Shown here one piece after another: positions 29,670 to 39,027 of a DNA stretch of 64,000 nucleotides (position 1 is its first letter; each line of letters starts with the position of its first letter). Below the pieces are notes generated by a model. The model worked only from the letters and a program-made list of their open reading frames with translations. It did no database searches and was not told the origin of the DNA. Position numbers and translations under genes: made by a program. The stretch comes from Xenoacremonium recifei (lineage: Eukaryota > Ascomycota > Sordariomycetes > Hypocreales > Nectriaceae), in contig WOFQ01000001.1 in NCBI GenBank assembly GCA_012184525.1, positions 2,232,001-2,296,000 of the forward strand, in the 5' to 3' direction.

Positions 29670-32600
29670 ATGGAACCGTTACGATTAAAGCCCCGACAAC
29701 CCGTCCAGGAGGAGATCGAGAACTGGGACGACGATGACTTTGTCGTCGACGCCGACGACCTTGCTTTCCAGAGCCCCTCAACAAATGTACCTTCTCGACC
29801 GTCTTCAAGACGGCGAGATTCTGGCTCGTCTCATTTTTCATTCAGATCAGAACTTGAGTCCCTCCAAGGTGAGGAGCGACATGTTCACATCCCAGGCGAC
29901 GATGAAAAATCGACCCTTGACGCCATTACTGCTGCACAAAAGGCTGGAATTCCCCTACCTAGAAATGTACCTTCATCTGCTTTGATGGGAGGAACCATCA
30001 AACGCCTAGGTGGAAGACGACTTAAGAAGATCATCCAAGAAGATTGGGAAAACGACCTGGAACTACCCGACATGTCTCAAGGCCTCAAGATCAAGCAAAA
30101 GGATCACTCCGATTTCCCCGAGGTTCTACGACAAGTCAGCGCCGGCTCAAGCCCAACCAAGGTCATGAAGTCGCCGCAGCCAATTGTTCGGGACGAACGG
30201 AGAGAATTCGCACAAGCCACAACCAGTGCTCTTTCGGCAGCCATCAACCTGGACAAATTTAAGGACACAGAAGATGACGATGATTTCTTCGGCGACGGCT
30301 ACGATACCATCAAGGTCTCTAAGAGCCGTCAACCACCCAAACCTGTTTCCTTCATCACGCCACCCACACCTCAGAAAGACACCAAGACCACCGAAGGCGA
30401 GGATGATTTTGAGAAGGACCTTGAGCTCCCCTCAGATGGCAAACTCAAACTGTCCACTAAGAGGGACATCCCGCATACTCCATCATCTACTGGAGATGAT
30501 TTGGACTGGGGTGAGGGCAGCCTTGGTACTCGATATGGCGGCACTCGACGTGATGCCCGATCTAATAGAAGTTCCTCGGCCTCTGCCCTGAGCCCGAGCG
30601 TCTCGAGCTCCATCACCGCCGAGAGCGAGGACGAGACCTTTGACGGCCTGATCCTCCCTACTGGGCCCGTTAACTTTTCAGAGAGGCTTCAACTCAGACG
30701 CAAGAGCCGATCTCCCCAACGCATCTCTGAAGAGCCCATTGTTCCGCCGAAGAAGGATGCCACCCCACAAGCCGAAGCCGAGAAACAGGACTTTTTGGAC
30801 GGGTTGGACTTTGGGGATGGCAATGTCTTTGATGCAGGCAAACTGACGCTTCATCGCAACGTCAAGGTCAAAGAGACGCGCCCCGCCAGTCCAGCTCGGC
30901 CTAAGGCAGCTGTTTCGTTGACGTTCACTAATAAGCCCGTCAACCAACCCATATCGACTCGGATCCCCCGGCTCAGCCATGAGCGAGCTCACTCTACATC
31001 CCTGGAGCCCGTTTCTGAGAGTGGCGGACCAATCCCCCCTCGCAGCCGACGCTCGCAGTCCAGAATTGGCCACTCGGCCCAGTCCTCAGTCACAAGTCTT
31101 CCTACACCAACTACACCATCGCCTTCCCAGAGCTTGATCCCGGCCACTCCGCGAAGGAGGGAGATCGGCCTTCGGACCTCAACCAGCTCTCTACGAACCG
31201 AGCCCACTACGACCAGTGCGCAGCTTCTTAAACAGAAGCGGTCGCTTCCGGCCATCCGGGCCGTCAACTCTCCAGCCAAGCCCAGCGGCTTCCGATATGA
31301 ACGACCACCGTCCAGGACGGACAGCAACGGCCGTCCTCTGTCTGGTATCAGGCCAAAGACACCAGTGGAGCGACAGAGGACGGCAAACACAGAGAGCCCA
31401 GTAACCTCTCGCAAGACACCACTGCCGTTTCTGCCTGCCGGCGCATCTCAATCACAGTCGCAGCACGTCTCTTCTAAGAGCGTACACAGCGTACGGAGCT
31501 TCCGTCGCCACGATTCTGACAACTCTATTGAGCTGCGACCCAACTCGCGTGCCTATTCAAGGCAGACGATGAGATCACCCAGCCCTCACAGATACCGAGT
31601 GGCTGCCGATACATGGGAGCGACTAAGCAAGCCCAAGAACAAAAAGAACTTCGGCGACGGCCACGAGCTTGACGGGTTCGACGACTTGCCGACATCTAGG
31701 GAGGTTGAGACCAAGTACTTGAAACAGCCCTTAACATCCGGACCCAAGGCTGCTTTGAGAAACAAGCTCTATCAGAATGTTCTCCCTGATCGAACCACTA
31801 CGCCCTCACCATCGACTCCCAATATGCCACGCTCGACTTACACACCTCGGTTTGCCCGAGACACTGCCGCCAGTCGAATCGCTCGAGAGACTTCTTTGGC
31901 TCAGCGCGTCCCTAGTGGCGGCCCGCTTGCCCCAATTACTGCCCAGCGTGTTACTCAGCTGTCAACTCGGAACAATCTCAATGCCCAACCCGGCCCCCCC
32001 CAGACGCTTGTTCGGTCGAAGAAGCACTCAAAGCGACATCACCAATCGAAACCTCATCTCATTGCCAACCTCAATAGTGGCAAGGAATCGAAGAGTAAGA
32101 TCCCTGTCCGATCCCCAATTCGCAACAAAAAATCTAACAAAGACGCCACAGTGGTGAATGGCATGTTTTACAACGCCGATACCTTCCGCTGGGAAGGTAA
32201 TGAGAACGCTCTCAACGACTTTGAACCTCCTCTCGCGACGCCAACACAGGCGCCTGCCACTGCGACTACACCTAAGGAGAAGGAGTTGGCTACGCCCCGT
32301 CCCGCCCTTATTACCAACATCAGCGCAACTAAAGGGGTTCAAGTCGTCGGCGGCATGGTGTTCGACCCGGAGAACATGTGCTGGTTGAAGCTTGATCATC
32401 CTAACAAAACATCAGAGGCGAGCGATCCCATGGACGGGTTTGATGCTCTCGATGAGGATGAGGACGTCTTCAAGGACATCCCTGACCTTGAAGATAACAC
32501 AGTGGACGAAGACGGTGTTCAAGGGCGCGTCAGCGACATCAAGGATGACTGGCTCGTTGGCGAAGAGTTCGATGTCGGCCCCGAGTTCATTAGGAGACAA

Positions 32601-32726
32601 CGAGAGGAAGAAGACCGCTGGAGGAAGAAGTGCGACAAATGGGTCGGCCGGGGACCTAGAGACCGCGATACCTGGCGGTGGACGATTCGTGAGCTCGTCT
32701 CTCAATTCGACGAGCTCCCTATGTGA
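29670..32726 (+). CDS. byr4: Byr4/Bfa1-like cytokinesis checkpoint protein
   Basis: One exon encodes 1018 residues. It starts MEPLRLKPRQPVQEEIENWD, continues with the conserved DDDDFVVDADDL and IQEDWENDLELPD segments, has a long Ser/Pro/Arg-rich middle, and ends with the conserved C-terminal part (GEEFDVGPEFIRRQREEEDR, then KWVGRGPRDRDTWRWTIREL). These are Byr4 signatures. Byr4 (S. pombe) and Bfa1 (budding yeast) form with Cdc16/Bub2 a two-part GTPase-activating complex for Spg1/Tem1 at the spindle pole and so restrain septation. Two related segments near residues 826-843 and 890-907 (VVNGMFYNADTFRWEG and VVGGMVFDPENMCWLK) look like an internal duplication. The middle region is predicted disordered from its composition. 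Confidence 0.9.
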   Translation: MEPLRLKPRQPVQEEIENWDDDDFVVDADDLAFQSPSTNVPSRPSSRRRDSGSSHFSFRSELESLQGEERHVHIPGDDEKSTLDAITAAQKAGIPLPRNVPSSALMGGTIKRLGGRRLKKIIQEDWENDLELPDMSQGLKIKQKDHSDFPEVLRQVSAGSSPTKVMKSPQPIVRDERREFAQATTSALSAAINLDKFKDTEDDDDFFGDGYDTIKVSKSRQPPKPVSFITPPTPQKDTKTTEGEDDFEKDLELPSDGKLKLSTKRDIPHTPSSTGDDLDWGEGSLGTRYGGTRRDARSNRSSSASALSPSVSSSITAESEDETFDGLILPTGPVNFSERLQLRRKSRSPQRISEEPIVPPKKDATPQAEAEKQDFLDGLDFGDGNVFDAGKLTLHRNVKVKETRPASPARPKAAVSLTFTNKPVNQPISTRIPRLSHERAHSTSLEPVSESGGPIPPRSRRSQSRIGHSAQSSVTSLPTPTTPSPSQSLIPATPRRREIGLRTSTSSLRTEPTTTSAQLLKQKRSLPAIRAVNSPAKPSGFRYERPPSRTDSNGRPLSGIRPKTPVERQRTANTESPVTSRKTPLPFLPAGASQSQSQHVSSKSVHSVRSFRRHDSDNSIELRPNSRAYSRQTMRSPSPHRYRVAADTWERLSKPKNKKNFGDGHELDGFDDLPTSREVETKYLKQPLTSGPKAALRNKLYQNVLPDRTTTPSPSTPNMPRSTYTPRFARDTAASRIARETSLAQRVPSGGPLAPITAQRVTQLSTRNNLNAQPGPPQTLVRSKKHSKRHHQSKPHLIANLNSGKESKSKIPVRSPIRNKKSNKDATVVNGMFYNADTFRWEGNENALNDFEPPLATPTQAPATATTPKEKELATPRPALITNISATKGVQVVGGMVFDPENMCWLKLDHPNKTSEASDPMDGFDALDEDEDVFKDIPDLEDNTVDEDGVQGRVSDIKDDWLVGEEFDVGPEFIRRQREEEDRWRKKCDKWVGRGPRDRDTWRWTIRELVSQFDELPM

Positions 32727-33473
32727 GCACTCGGCTTGCTCACACGACATACTTTCGCTTCTTGGGCCTCGACAAAAACGATTGAGGTGTTTCTCGGCAA
32801 CACATTTTTTTTAATACGCCCTTTCACCTAACCGACAATTGTGGATAATCACCTTTCGCATACACACTCGCACGTACACAAATAGTCGCTCACACACAAC
32901 ATCACACACAAGTCATGAGGACCAGTCGTCATGAAAGATACCCCCACGGCTGGATACAGGGACGGCGGTTTGGCATTCTGATTTAAAGCCTTGGCTTGGC
33001 TTTGCACACAACAACAACAACAACAGCAGCTTACTTGATTTTCTCGCTTACTCGTCTTTTAATTCCTGCCACCATCCATCCATTCTTCTTTGCGATGTGG
33101 CTGTGTATCTGTACCTTGGAAACAAAAACGGAAAATACGGGACCCGGTGCTTATAGAGAAAAACGGTGGTCGAGGGCGATCACCTCACTTAGCGGACACT
33201 TAATGACGAGATGAAAGACATGCTTCATGATTTGGTTATTTCTGTTTGTTTTTTTAAAGCACATACTAGACAGTTCTTCAACAGGAATCTTGATTCCCTT
33301 TGTTAATTTTGGAGCGCGTGTGGTTTTAATGTGGACTTGGTGTGAAGTATGAAATGTCTTATTTATATTCATTCATGCCCCCTTTTAATTTTCCCCGAAA
33401 GCAAAGAACTCCTAGGATAACCATGCCTTGAAAGAGAACCAACATGACGAACAGAGCCTGGTATCGACCTCTC
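32727..33473. other. Convergent 3' intergenic region
   Basis: This holds the 3' ends of byr4 and NOP2. An (ACA)n tract lies at about 33007-33026. No gene is visible. Confidence 0.5.
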
Positions 33474-35492
33474 CTATTTACTCGCCTTCTTCGCCTTCTT
33501 GCTGTTACTCCTGGGATCCAAGCCCCTGCGGCGCATGGCATTCCGCCGACCCTTCTCGATGTACTCCTTATCCTCGTCCTCATCCCAGCCGCCAAAGTCG
33601 TCGCCAGCCTTGGCCTTCTCGTCCTCGTCGTCGGTGATGGGCGTGCGGTCCACGACCTCGGCCGGCTTGGGGGCTGAAGTGTCGCGCTCGCGGGCTTGGG
33701 AGGCGTTGGCGGGCGTGGGGCCGATCTTGTGGAATTTGGCGACGTAGAAGCCGTCGACGTTGTAGGTGTGCGGGTAGTACCGGCGGGTGAGGCGCAGCGA
33801 GGGGTCGAAGGACTTGCCCATGAAGCTGGTGAAGCCCTCCTTGCCGAAGGCCAGGCCGGTGTCGACGAGGCGGACGTTGGGGCGGCGCGAGAGGGCGTAC
33901 TGGACGACCTGCTCGTTCTCCTCGACGGTGACGGAGCAGGTCGAGTAGACGATGTAGCCGCCGGTCTTGGAGGCGTGGTTGACGGAGTCGATGGCGGCGA
34001 GCAGCAGCTGCTTCTGGATGTGCGGCAGCTGCATGAAGTCGCGCTCCGTCTTGTTGGTCTTGACGCTGGCGTCCTTGGCGATGACGCCGGTGCCGGAGCA
34101 GGGCGCGTCGAGGAGCACGCGGTCGAAGCCGCCCATGGGCTTGGGGAACTCGCGGGCGTCATAGTTGGAGACGACGGTGTTGCGCGCGCCCAGGCGGTGG
34201 ATGTTACCGATCAGACCCTTGGCTCGGGCCTTGTTAGGATCGTTGGCCATGATGAAGCCCGTGTTCTTCATCATGGCGGCCATGTACGTCGTCTTGCCAC
34301 CGGGGGCAGCGGCCATATCCAGCACGCGCTCGTTCTCCTGAGGGTCGAGGGCCATGCAGGGGAGGAACGAGGATGCAGCCTGGAGGATGTAGTGGCCAGC
34401 GAGGTATTCAGGGGTCGCACCCAGGGGCACGTTGCTCTCGAAGATTTGCAGACCGACCTTGGACCACTTGCCGACGGGCTCAAGAGTGACACCGCGGTTG
34501 ATGAGGGCCTGAGCAAGGTCGCGGCGGTGAGTGCGCAGAGTGTTGGTGCGGATGACGACGGGGCGAGCCGACTCGTTGGCCTCGAAGAAGGCGAAGGCCT
34601 CGCGGGGGGTGAAGAGGTTGAACAGCTTCTCGGCCAGGTACTCGGAGTAGCCGTAGTAGGCGCAGATGTCCTTGATCAGCTGTGAAGTGTACTCGGACCG
34701 TGAGCGGCCCTCCTCGGCCAGGTTTGCGAAGTCGTCCAACACGCGGATGTTCTCCGTGATCCTTGATCGCAGCATCTGCAGGTCTGGGGCGAGCATCGCC
34801 GCCGCATCCGCTCCCATCTCATCGTCCTCGTCTTGCACAATGTGCGGCTTGTCGCCATGGATGTTGGTTTGTAGCGCCGCCTCGGCCAACTCTGCCTCAG
34901 CCTCCGCCGCCTCCTCAGCCAGCTGCATGTCAAGTTTCCTCGTCAGACCCTCGATGTTGGCAGCAGTCAGCTTCTCTTCGGCATCTGAATCGTCTTCATC
35001 TTCGGAGAACATGGCTTTGCCCTGGTGACCATCCTCCGCATCAGAGTCGAACACCGACGAGTCCGACTCGAGGAAGTCGTCCTTGAGCCCTGCGCCGCCG
35101 AGTTCGCTGTCATCTGACGAGCCATTCGCCTCCAGATCCTCCAGACCAAACTCATCATCCATATCTTCATCGTCGTCGGAGAGGTCCTCGAGCGCGGGCA
35201 ACGGCTTCTTGGCTTTCTTCGACTTGCTGCTGCCATTCGTCTTGGCGGGTTCGGGCGCAGCCTTTACTGGCTTTGCGCCATTGGTCTTGTTCTTCTTCCC
35301 GGTGTCCTTCTTCGCAGCGACTTCGTTGCTTTTCGCCTCGGCACCCTTTGCAGTTTTCCTCCGCTTCGTCTTCTCGGGCGCTTCTGCGACAGGATCGACA
35401 GGCAGACCGGCCTTGCGCTTCAACTTGGCGAAGTGTTCCTCTGAGAGAGCCTCAGGAGGGCCCTGCTTCTTCATGCGTCGTCCAACACCCAT
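33474..35492 (-). CDS. NOP2: Nop2-type 25S rRNA cytosine-C5 methyltransferase
   Basis: One exon of 672 residues starts at the ATG at 35492 (MGVGRRMKKQGPPEALSEEH), the usual Nop2 N-terminus; the frame remains open for another 114 codons upstream, but that part has no family resemblance and is taken as leader. An acidic and basic low-complexity region fills residues 30-220. The methyltransferase part has the AdoMet-binding motif DMAAAPGGKTTYMAAMMKN, the DAPCSGTGVI motif and the STCSVT motif, giving both catalytic cysteines of the RNA m5C class. The tail ends in Lys-rich repeats typical for nucleolar proteins. Nop2 methylates the large-subunit rRNA peptidyl-transferase region and is needed for 60S assembly. 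It diverges from the Get5 gene. Confidence 0.95.
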   Translation of the reverse strand: MGVGRRMKKQGPPEALSEEHFAKLKRKAGLPVDPVAEAPEKTKRRKTAKGAEAKSNEVAAKKDTGKKNKTNGAKPVKAAPEPAKTNGSSKSKKAKKPLPALEDLSDDDEDMDDEFGLEDLEANGSSDDSELGGAGLKDDFLESDSSVFDSDAEDGHQGKAMFSEDEDDSDAEEKLTAANIEGLTRKLDMQLAEEAAEAEAELAEAALQTNIHGDKPHIVQDEDDEMGADAAAMLAPDLQMLRSRITENIRVLDDFANLAEEGRSRSEYTSQLIKDICAYYGYSEYLAEKLFNLFTPREAFAFFEANESARPVVIRTNTLRTHRRDLAQALINRGVTLEPVGKWSKVGLQIFESNVPLGATPEYLAGHYILQAASSFLPCMALDPQENERVLDMAAAPGGKTTYMAAMMKNTGFIMANDPNKARAKGLIGNIHRLGARNTVVSNYDAREFPKPMGGFDRVLLDAPCSGTGVIAKDASVKTNKTERDFMQLPHIQKQLLLAAIDSVNHASKTGGYIVYSTCSVTVEENEQVVQYALSRRPNVRLVDTGLAFGKEGFTSFMGKSFDPSLRLTRRYYPHTYNVDGFYVAKFHKIGPTPANASQARERDTSAPKPAEVVDRTPITDDEDEKAKAGDDFGGWDEDEDKEYIEKGRRNAMRRRGLDPRSNSKKAKKASK

Positions 35493-36032
35493 CTTGTCTT
35501 TTCTGCAATCCGAGAAAAAGAATTGGAAAAGAAAGGTGTAGGAAAAAGTTCGACAGAGAGCACTGCGCACCAGGCTTGCTCTTGTCTTGGTCGTGGTGCC
35601 GCTCAAAAAAGTACTGGCTGGCCCCGCCGAAACTTTTTTTTCTTGGGCGACAAGAGCTTGCAGGGTCCTGATAAGATCGGCTGAAGTCCGTATCAGTTTG
35701 CGCCAGGCACGTGATTGGAGACCGCCGTCCCGCCTCGGGCTGTGGCTGTGGCTTGAAGCTCCCGCTGTGGCATCGCGGGGACCTGAAGCTGGCTTGTTCC
35801 AAGGCATACACTTTGTTCCCCAACCATCATCCAACGCTTGATTTGCGTCCTTTCTCTTCAGCCACCTTTACATCAAAGACTGTCGCTCGCACTGACTTTA
35901 CCTTCTTTACATCAGACCAGAGACGAGCACCAGAAGCTTGTTAAGCCCAGGCTCAACCCCACGTGCACCCCCCCATTAAGCTTCCAACGTCGAGGCGCAT
36001 CGTCAGACATACATCCATAAGCCGCCATCACA
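35493..36032. promoter_or_regulatory. Divergent promoter, NOP2 and GET5
   Basis: The two genes start away from this 540-base segment. It includes the leader of NOP2. Nothing further is recognised. Confidence 0.55.
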
Positions 36033-36710
36033 ATGAGCGAAGTATCATTCGCCAAGACATTTCTGAGCTCGCTTGACTCCCGCCCGGTCAAGCTCTCTGC
36101 AGACCATGTCGAGGATCCCAAGAACTTCCCGGCTCGGCCACCTGTAGGAACCCCCTCCTCCTGGCGCAACTCCCCTATTACCAACATACTGACTGCCATC
36201 TTCCAGTACATCCTCCCCCGGATGCCCAGACCCATGAGCCGACCCTCCTCGCTCGCCCCCGGCCAAGAGCGCAGCGTCACCGTCACCCTCAAGTCCCTCC
36301 GCAATCCTCCCCTCGACATCAAGCTCACCTCCCAGCTCCTCAACACCTCGCTGCTGGACATCAAGGAGAACGTGTCTAGCCAGACGCGCATCCCCGTCCA
36401 GAAGATGAAGATTCTGCATAATAAGAAGCCCGTCCCTGACAGCAAGGTGCTCAAGGACGTGCTCGGCGAGACTGACATGGCTGTCGAGTTCTCCGTCATG
36501 GTCATCGGCGGTGCATCGGCTATCATGCCCGAGGAACAGGCTGAGCAGCCTGTGGAGGAGGTCGCAACGGGAGCAGCGGCACTGGAGACGGAGGAGTTTT
36601 GGACAGATCTCAAGGGTTTCTTGATGCAGCGGTTAAAGGACCAGGCGCAAGCAGAACAGTTGGCTGCGCTGTTCCAGTCAAGTTGGCAGTCGAGCCAATC
36701 AAGACCATAG
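36033..36710 (+). CDS. GET5: Get5/Mdy2-like ubiquitin-domain protein of the GET pathway
   Basis: The preferred model is exons 36033-36143 and 36207-36710, 204 residues. The 63-base intron (GTAGGA donor, CTGAC branch, TTCCAG acceptor) is a multiple of three, so the unspliced frame is also open (225 residues). Splicing joins FPARPP to YILPRMPRPMS, which fits the family as I remember it. The protein has a short N-terminal segment (MSEVSFAKTFLSSLDSRPVK) that in yeast binds Get4, a ubiquitin-like domain (SVTVTLKSLRNPPLDIKLTS to VEFSVMVIGG) and a C-terminal helical dimerisation part (FWTDLKGFLMQRLKDQAQAE). With Get4 and Sgt2 it hands tail-anchored proteins to Get3. Identification by domain order is good; the intron is the main uncertainty. 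Confidence 0.85.
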   Translation: MSEVSFAKTFLSSLDSRPVKLSADHVEDPKNFPARPPVGTPSSWRNSPITNILTAIFQYILPRMPRPMSRPSSLAPGQERSVTVTLKSLRNPPLDIKLTSQLLNTSLLDIKENVSSQTRIPVQKMKILHNKKPVPDSKVLKDVLGETDMAVEFSVMVIGGASAIMPEEQAEQPVEEVATGAAALETEEFWTDLKGFLMQRLKDQAQAEQLAALFQSSWQSSQSRP

Positions 36711-37172
36711 ATATCCTAATGAAACTCTACATTCTGGTCCTGTTCATCTACGGTTGGAATCAAGGCAATAAATGGACGGCGCAACCACGATGATTATGTC
36801 AGGAGAATCCCCCTTTTCCTTTTGGACCATTGTTTGAGCCAGGCTTGCCGATGCGTGTTCCACATACCAGCATGTGATTTTATTTTCCTTGGTACGGTAT
36901 ATGATCAGGGCTGGCAAATCTGAAAATTTACGTTATCCGCCCTCGAGAAAAACAAAAAGCGTTCGTTCCATGGACACGACCCCGCCGAGGGGCAGGCATC
37001 ATGATCCAACCAACGTCCCCTCTCCTTCTCTCTTCTCTCCCTCTCGGAGACTCGTCCCTACATCGTTTTCGGTTTTGGGTCCGTCAGATTCGGAACGGAA
37101 GCCACCGAAGCATGTTCAGTTTCATGCGCCCATACAGACGGCGGCGCGGTGGAGGATTTGGGGGTGTGGCGC
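36711..37172. other. Convergent 3' intergenic region
   Basis: This holds the 3' ends of the Get5 and cofilin genes. No gene or repeat is visible. Confidence 0.55.
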
Positions 37173-38050
37173 TTAAGCGAGACCCTTGCTGACGGTCTTG
37201 AGGATGGGATCCCACTCGATGTCGTCGGGGTCGTTGGCCTGCAGCTCGGTGGCGATACCGGTGAGCGATCGCTTGAGGGCCTCCTTGGACGAGGCGTAGA
37301 TCATCTTGGGCTGGAATGACGGTCAGCTCATGGGCCATTCTCCTGACCGACGCTTGCGGGGTTTACGCACCTGGACACCGGCATCATCGGGAGACCAGGC
37401 AATGAAGGCGAGCTTGTTTCTGTACTCGGGGTCAGACGATTGTGCGAGATGTACCGATAAGAGGGTCGCATTCGACGTACCGGACACCGTCACCAGAGGC
37501 GAGGTTGTACTCGAAGTCGTAGACGGCGTATCGAGGACCCTTGCCAACGGCACCCTACCACAATGTTAGAACAGCCGCGATGGAAACCCAGAGGAATCCG
37601 GGAAAAGGGGTATGCGCACGCTTCGGGTCTTGGAGGTGGCGTTGATAAGCTTCTCACGGAACGCCTCCCAGTCCTTGTCGTCCGAGGCCTCCTCGACGAC
37701 AATCTCCTTGTAGTTGTCGGACAGCTTGAAGATGATGAACTTGTACTTCTTGCTGAGCTTCAGGTCATTGTAGGCAGTTATGCACTCCTGCGAAACGGTG
37801 GCTCTGGGATTCGGGCAGGGCGAGTTAGCGAACCCGTGGCACGGCACAATCAGGGGGGAGGGAGGATGGGCCAGCTGCCCCGCGTGAGCTGAGGCGAGGA
37901 GGGGTAGCAACAGCTGTCAACAGCTCGGATAGCGACGACGGGCAGCGGGCGGACGGAGGGATAGGAGCACGAACCCGGATTGAGACTGTCCATCACTGTC
38001 AGCGGCGGCGGCATTTGCGGGCGGGAAGACGCAGGGCCCAAACTCACCAT
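37173..38050 (-). CDS. COF1: Cofilin / actin-depolymerising factor
   Basis: Six exons are predicted: 38050-38048, 37985-37975, 37803-37620, 37554-37481, 37419-37371 and 37310-37173, giving 152 residues. The start codon stands alone in the first coding exon, directly followed by GTGAGT, and the second exon is 11 bases long; together they restore MSQSGATVSQECITAYNDLK. Later joins give TSKTRSGAVGKGPRYAVYDF, SGDGVRNKLAFIAWSPDDAG and VQPKMIYASSKEALKRSLTG, the last carrying the conserved actin-binding helix. Every exon join keeps phase and conserved residues. The intron before exon 3 is longer (171 bases) than the others (about 60) and uses a weak GTTCGT donor. The protein severs and recycles actin filaments. 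Small exons make this gene easy to miss. Confidence 0.93.
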
Positions 38051-39027
38051 GGTTGCGGTCGACGTCAGGAGACGGATCTAAGAAAGAGGGGTGGGAAAAG
38101 GCGGTTGGATCTGGACGGAGACGAGCTTCAGGGTCAGCGGGTGGACGACGGGATAGATAAATGAAGGCGGCAGAGGGCAAGCCGATGACGACTGACGCTA
38201 CGCACAGAGATCGAGCGGGAGGCAACGGCAGAAGATCAGGCGCTTCTCGCGATGCTGCAGAAGGGACTTGGGGGATGGATGTTTGTAGGAGGTATCGCTG
38301 GGGGGGTTGGGTCAGACCTCCAGTCCAGTCCAGGTGTTAGTGCTGGCTGCTGGGCTAACTGACTGGGCTCCTACGCAACCACAAAGAGGCGGAGCGGGGG
38401 CCACTTTGCGGGAGAAAAACAAGCCCCAGTGGTGGGGGTTGGCCGTGAGATGCGCCACGTGACCGCCCAGGAGTGCGTGTCAGTCAATTGGACTCGGGCC
38501 TGACAGAGGAGGCATCGACATGGCAGCCTGAGAGCCAAGTTTAGAGGCTGACATGAGGATGAAATGAACCCACGAGGCAGGGATTTTTTAGGGGGAGGCA
38601 GCAGAGGTTGTGCCCAAAGGCGCCGAGATTTGGCCCAAGGCATCAAGATAATTCCACGCCAGCCAAGACACCGCGATCTCTCATGAGACAAAAGCCCTTA
38701 CATACCTCTGCTCATGGCAAAGATGACGACGCCGGTCCTTTTGCACTGCCCAATCTTCTTTTACAATGTGTTTTTGTTCTATTGCTTTTGTCACATCTGC
38801 CTATCTTAGTCCTACACTCGACTGACTGTACACGGCGCAAGTGGCCTGAAATCCTGCCAGGGGTATGAAGCAAGATCGTAAAAAGTGGTAGAGGGGAGAT
38901 TACAAGGCCACCTGGTCCGTCCTTTTTGTTTGTTTGTTTGAAAACACCAAACCCCATAATCACACACCCCTCCCGTCCCGGTTTTATACAACATTCAGAT
39001 TTGAGATTTACCCGTAGCTTCCACCTC
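38051..39027. promoter_or_regulatory. Cofilin promoter and HSP60 3' end
   Basis: Both flanking genes are on the minus strand. The left part should hold the cofilin promoter and leader, the right part the HSP60 3' untranslated region. No gene is visible. Confidence 0.5.

Noticed and set aside
33696..34685. 329-codon plus-strand frame
   Set aside because: It is a shadow of NOP2 with Val/Gly/Asp-rich composition caused by the opposite strand.
35493..35834. N-terminal extension of Nop2 by 114 codons
   Set aside because: The frame is open, but the sequence has no likeness to Nop2 proteins, and the ATG at 35492 gives the conserved start MGVGRRMKKQGPPEAL.
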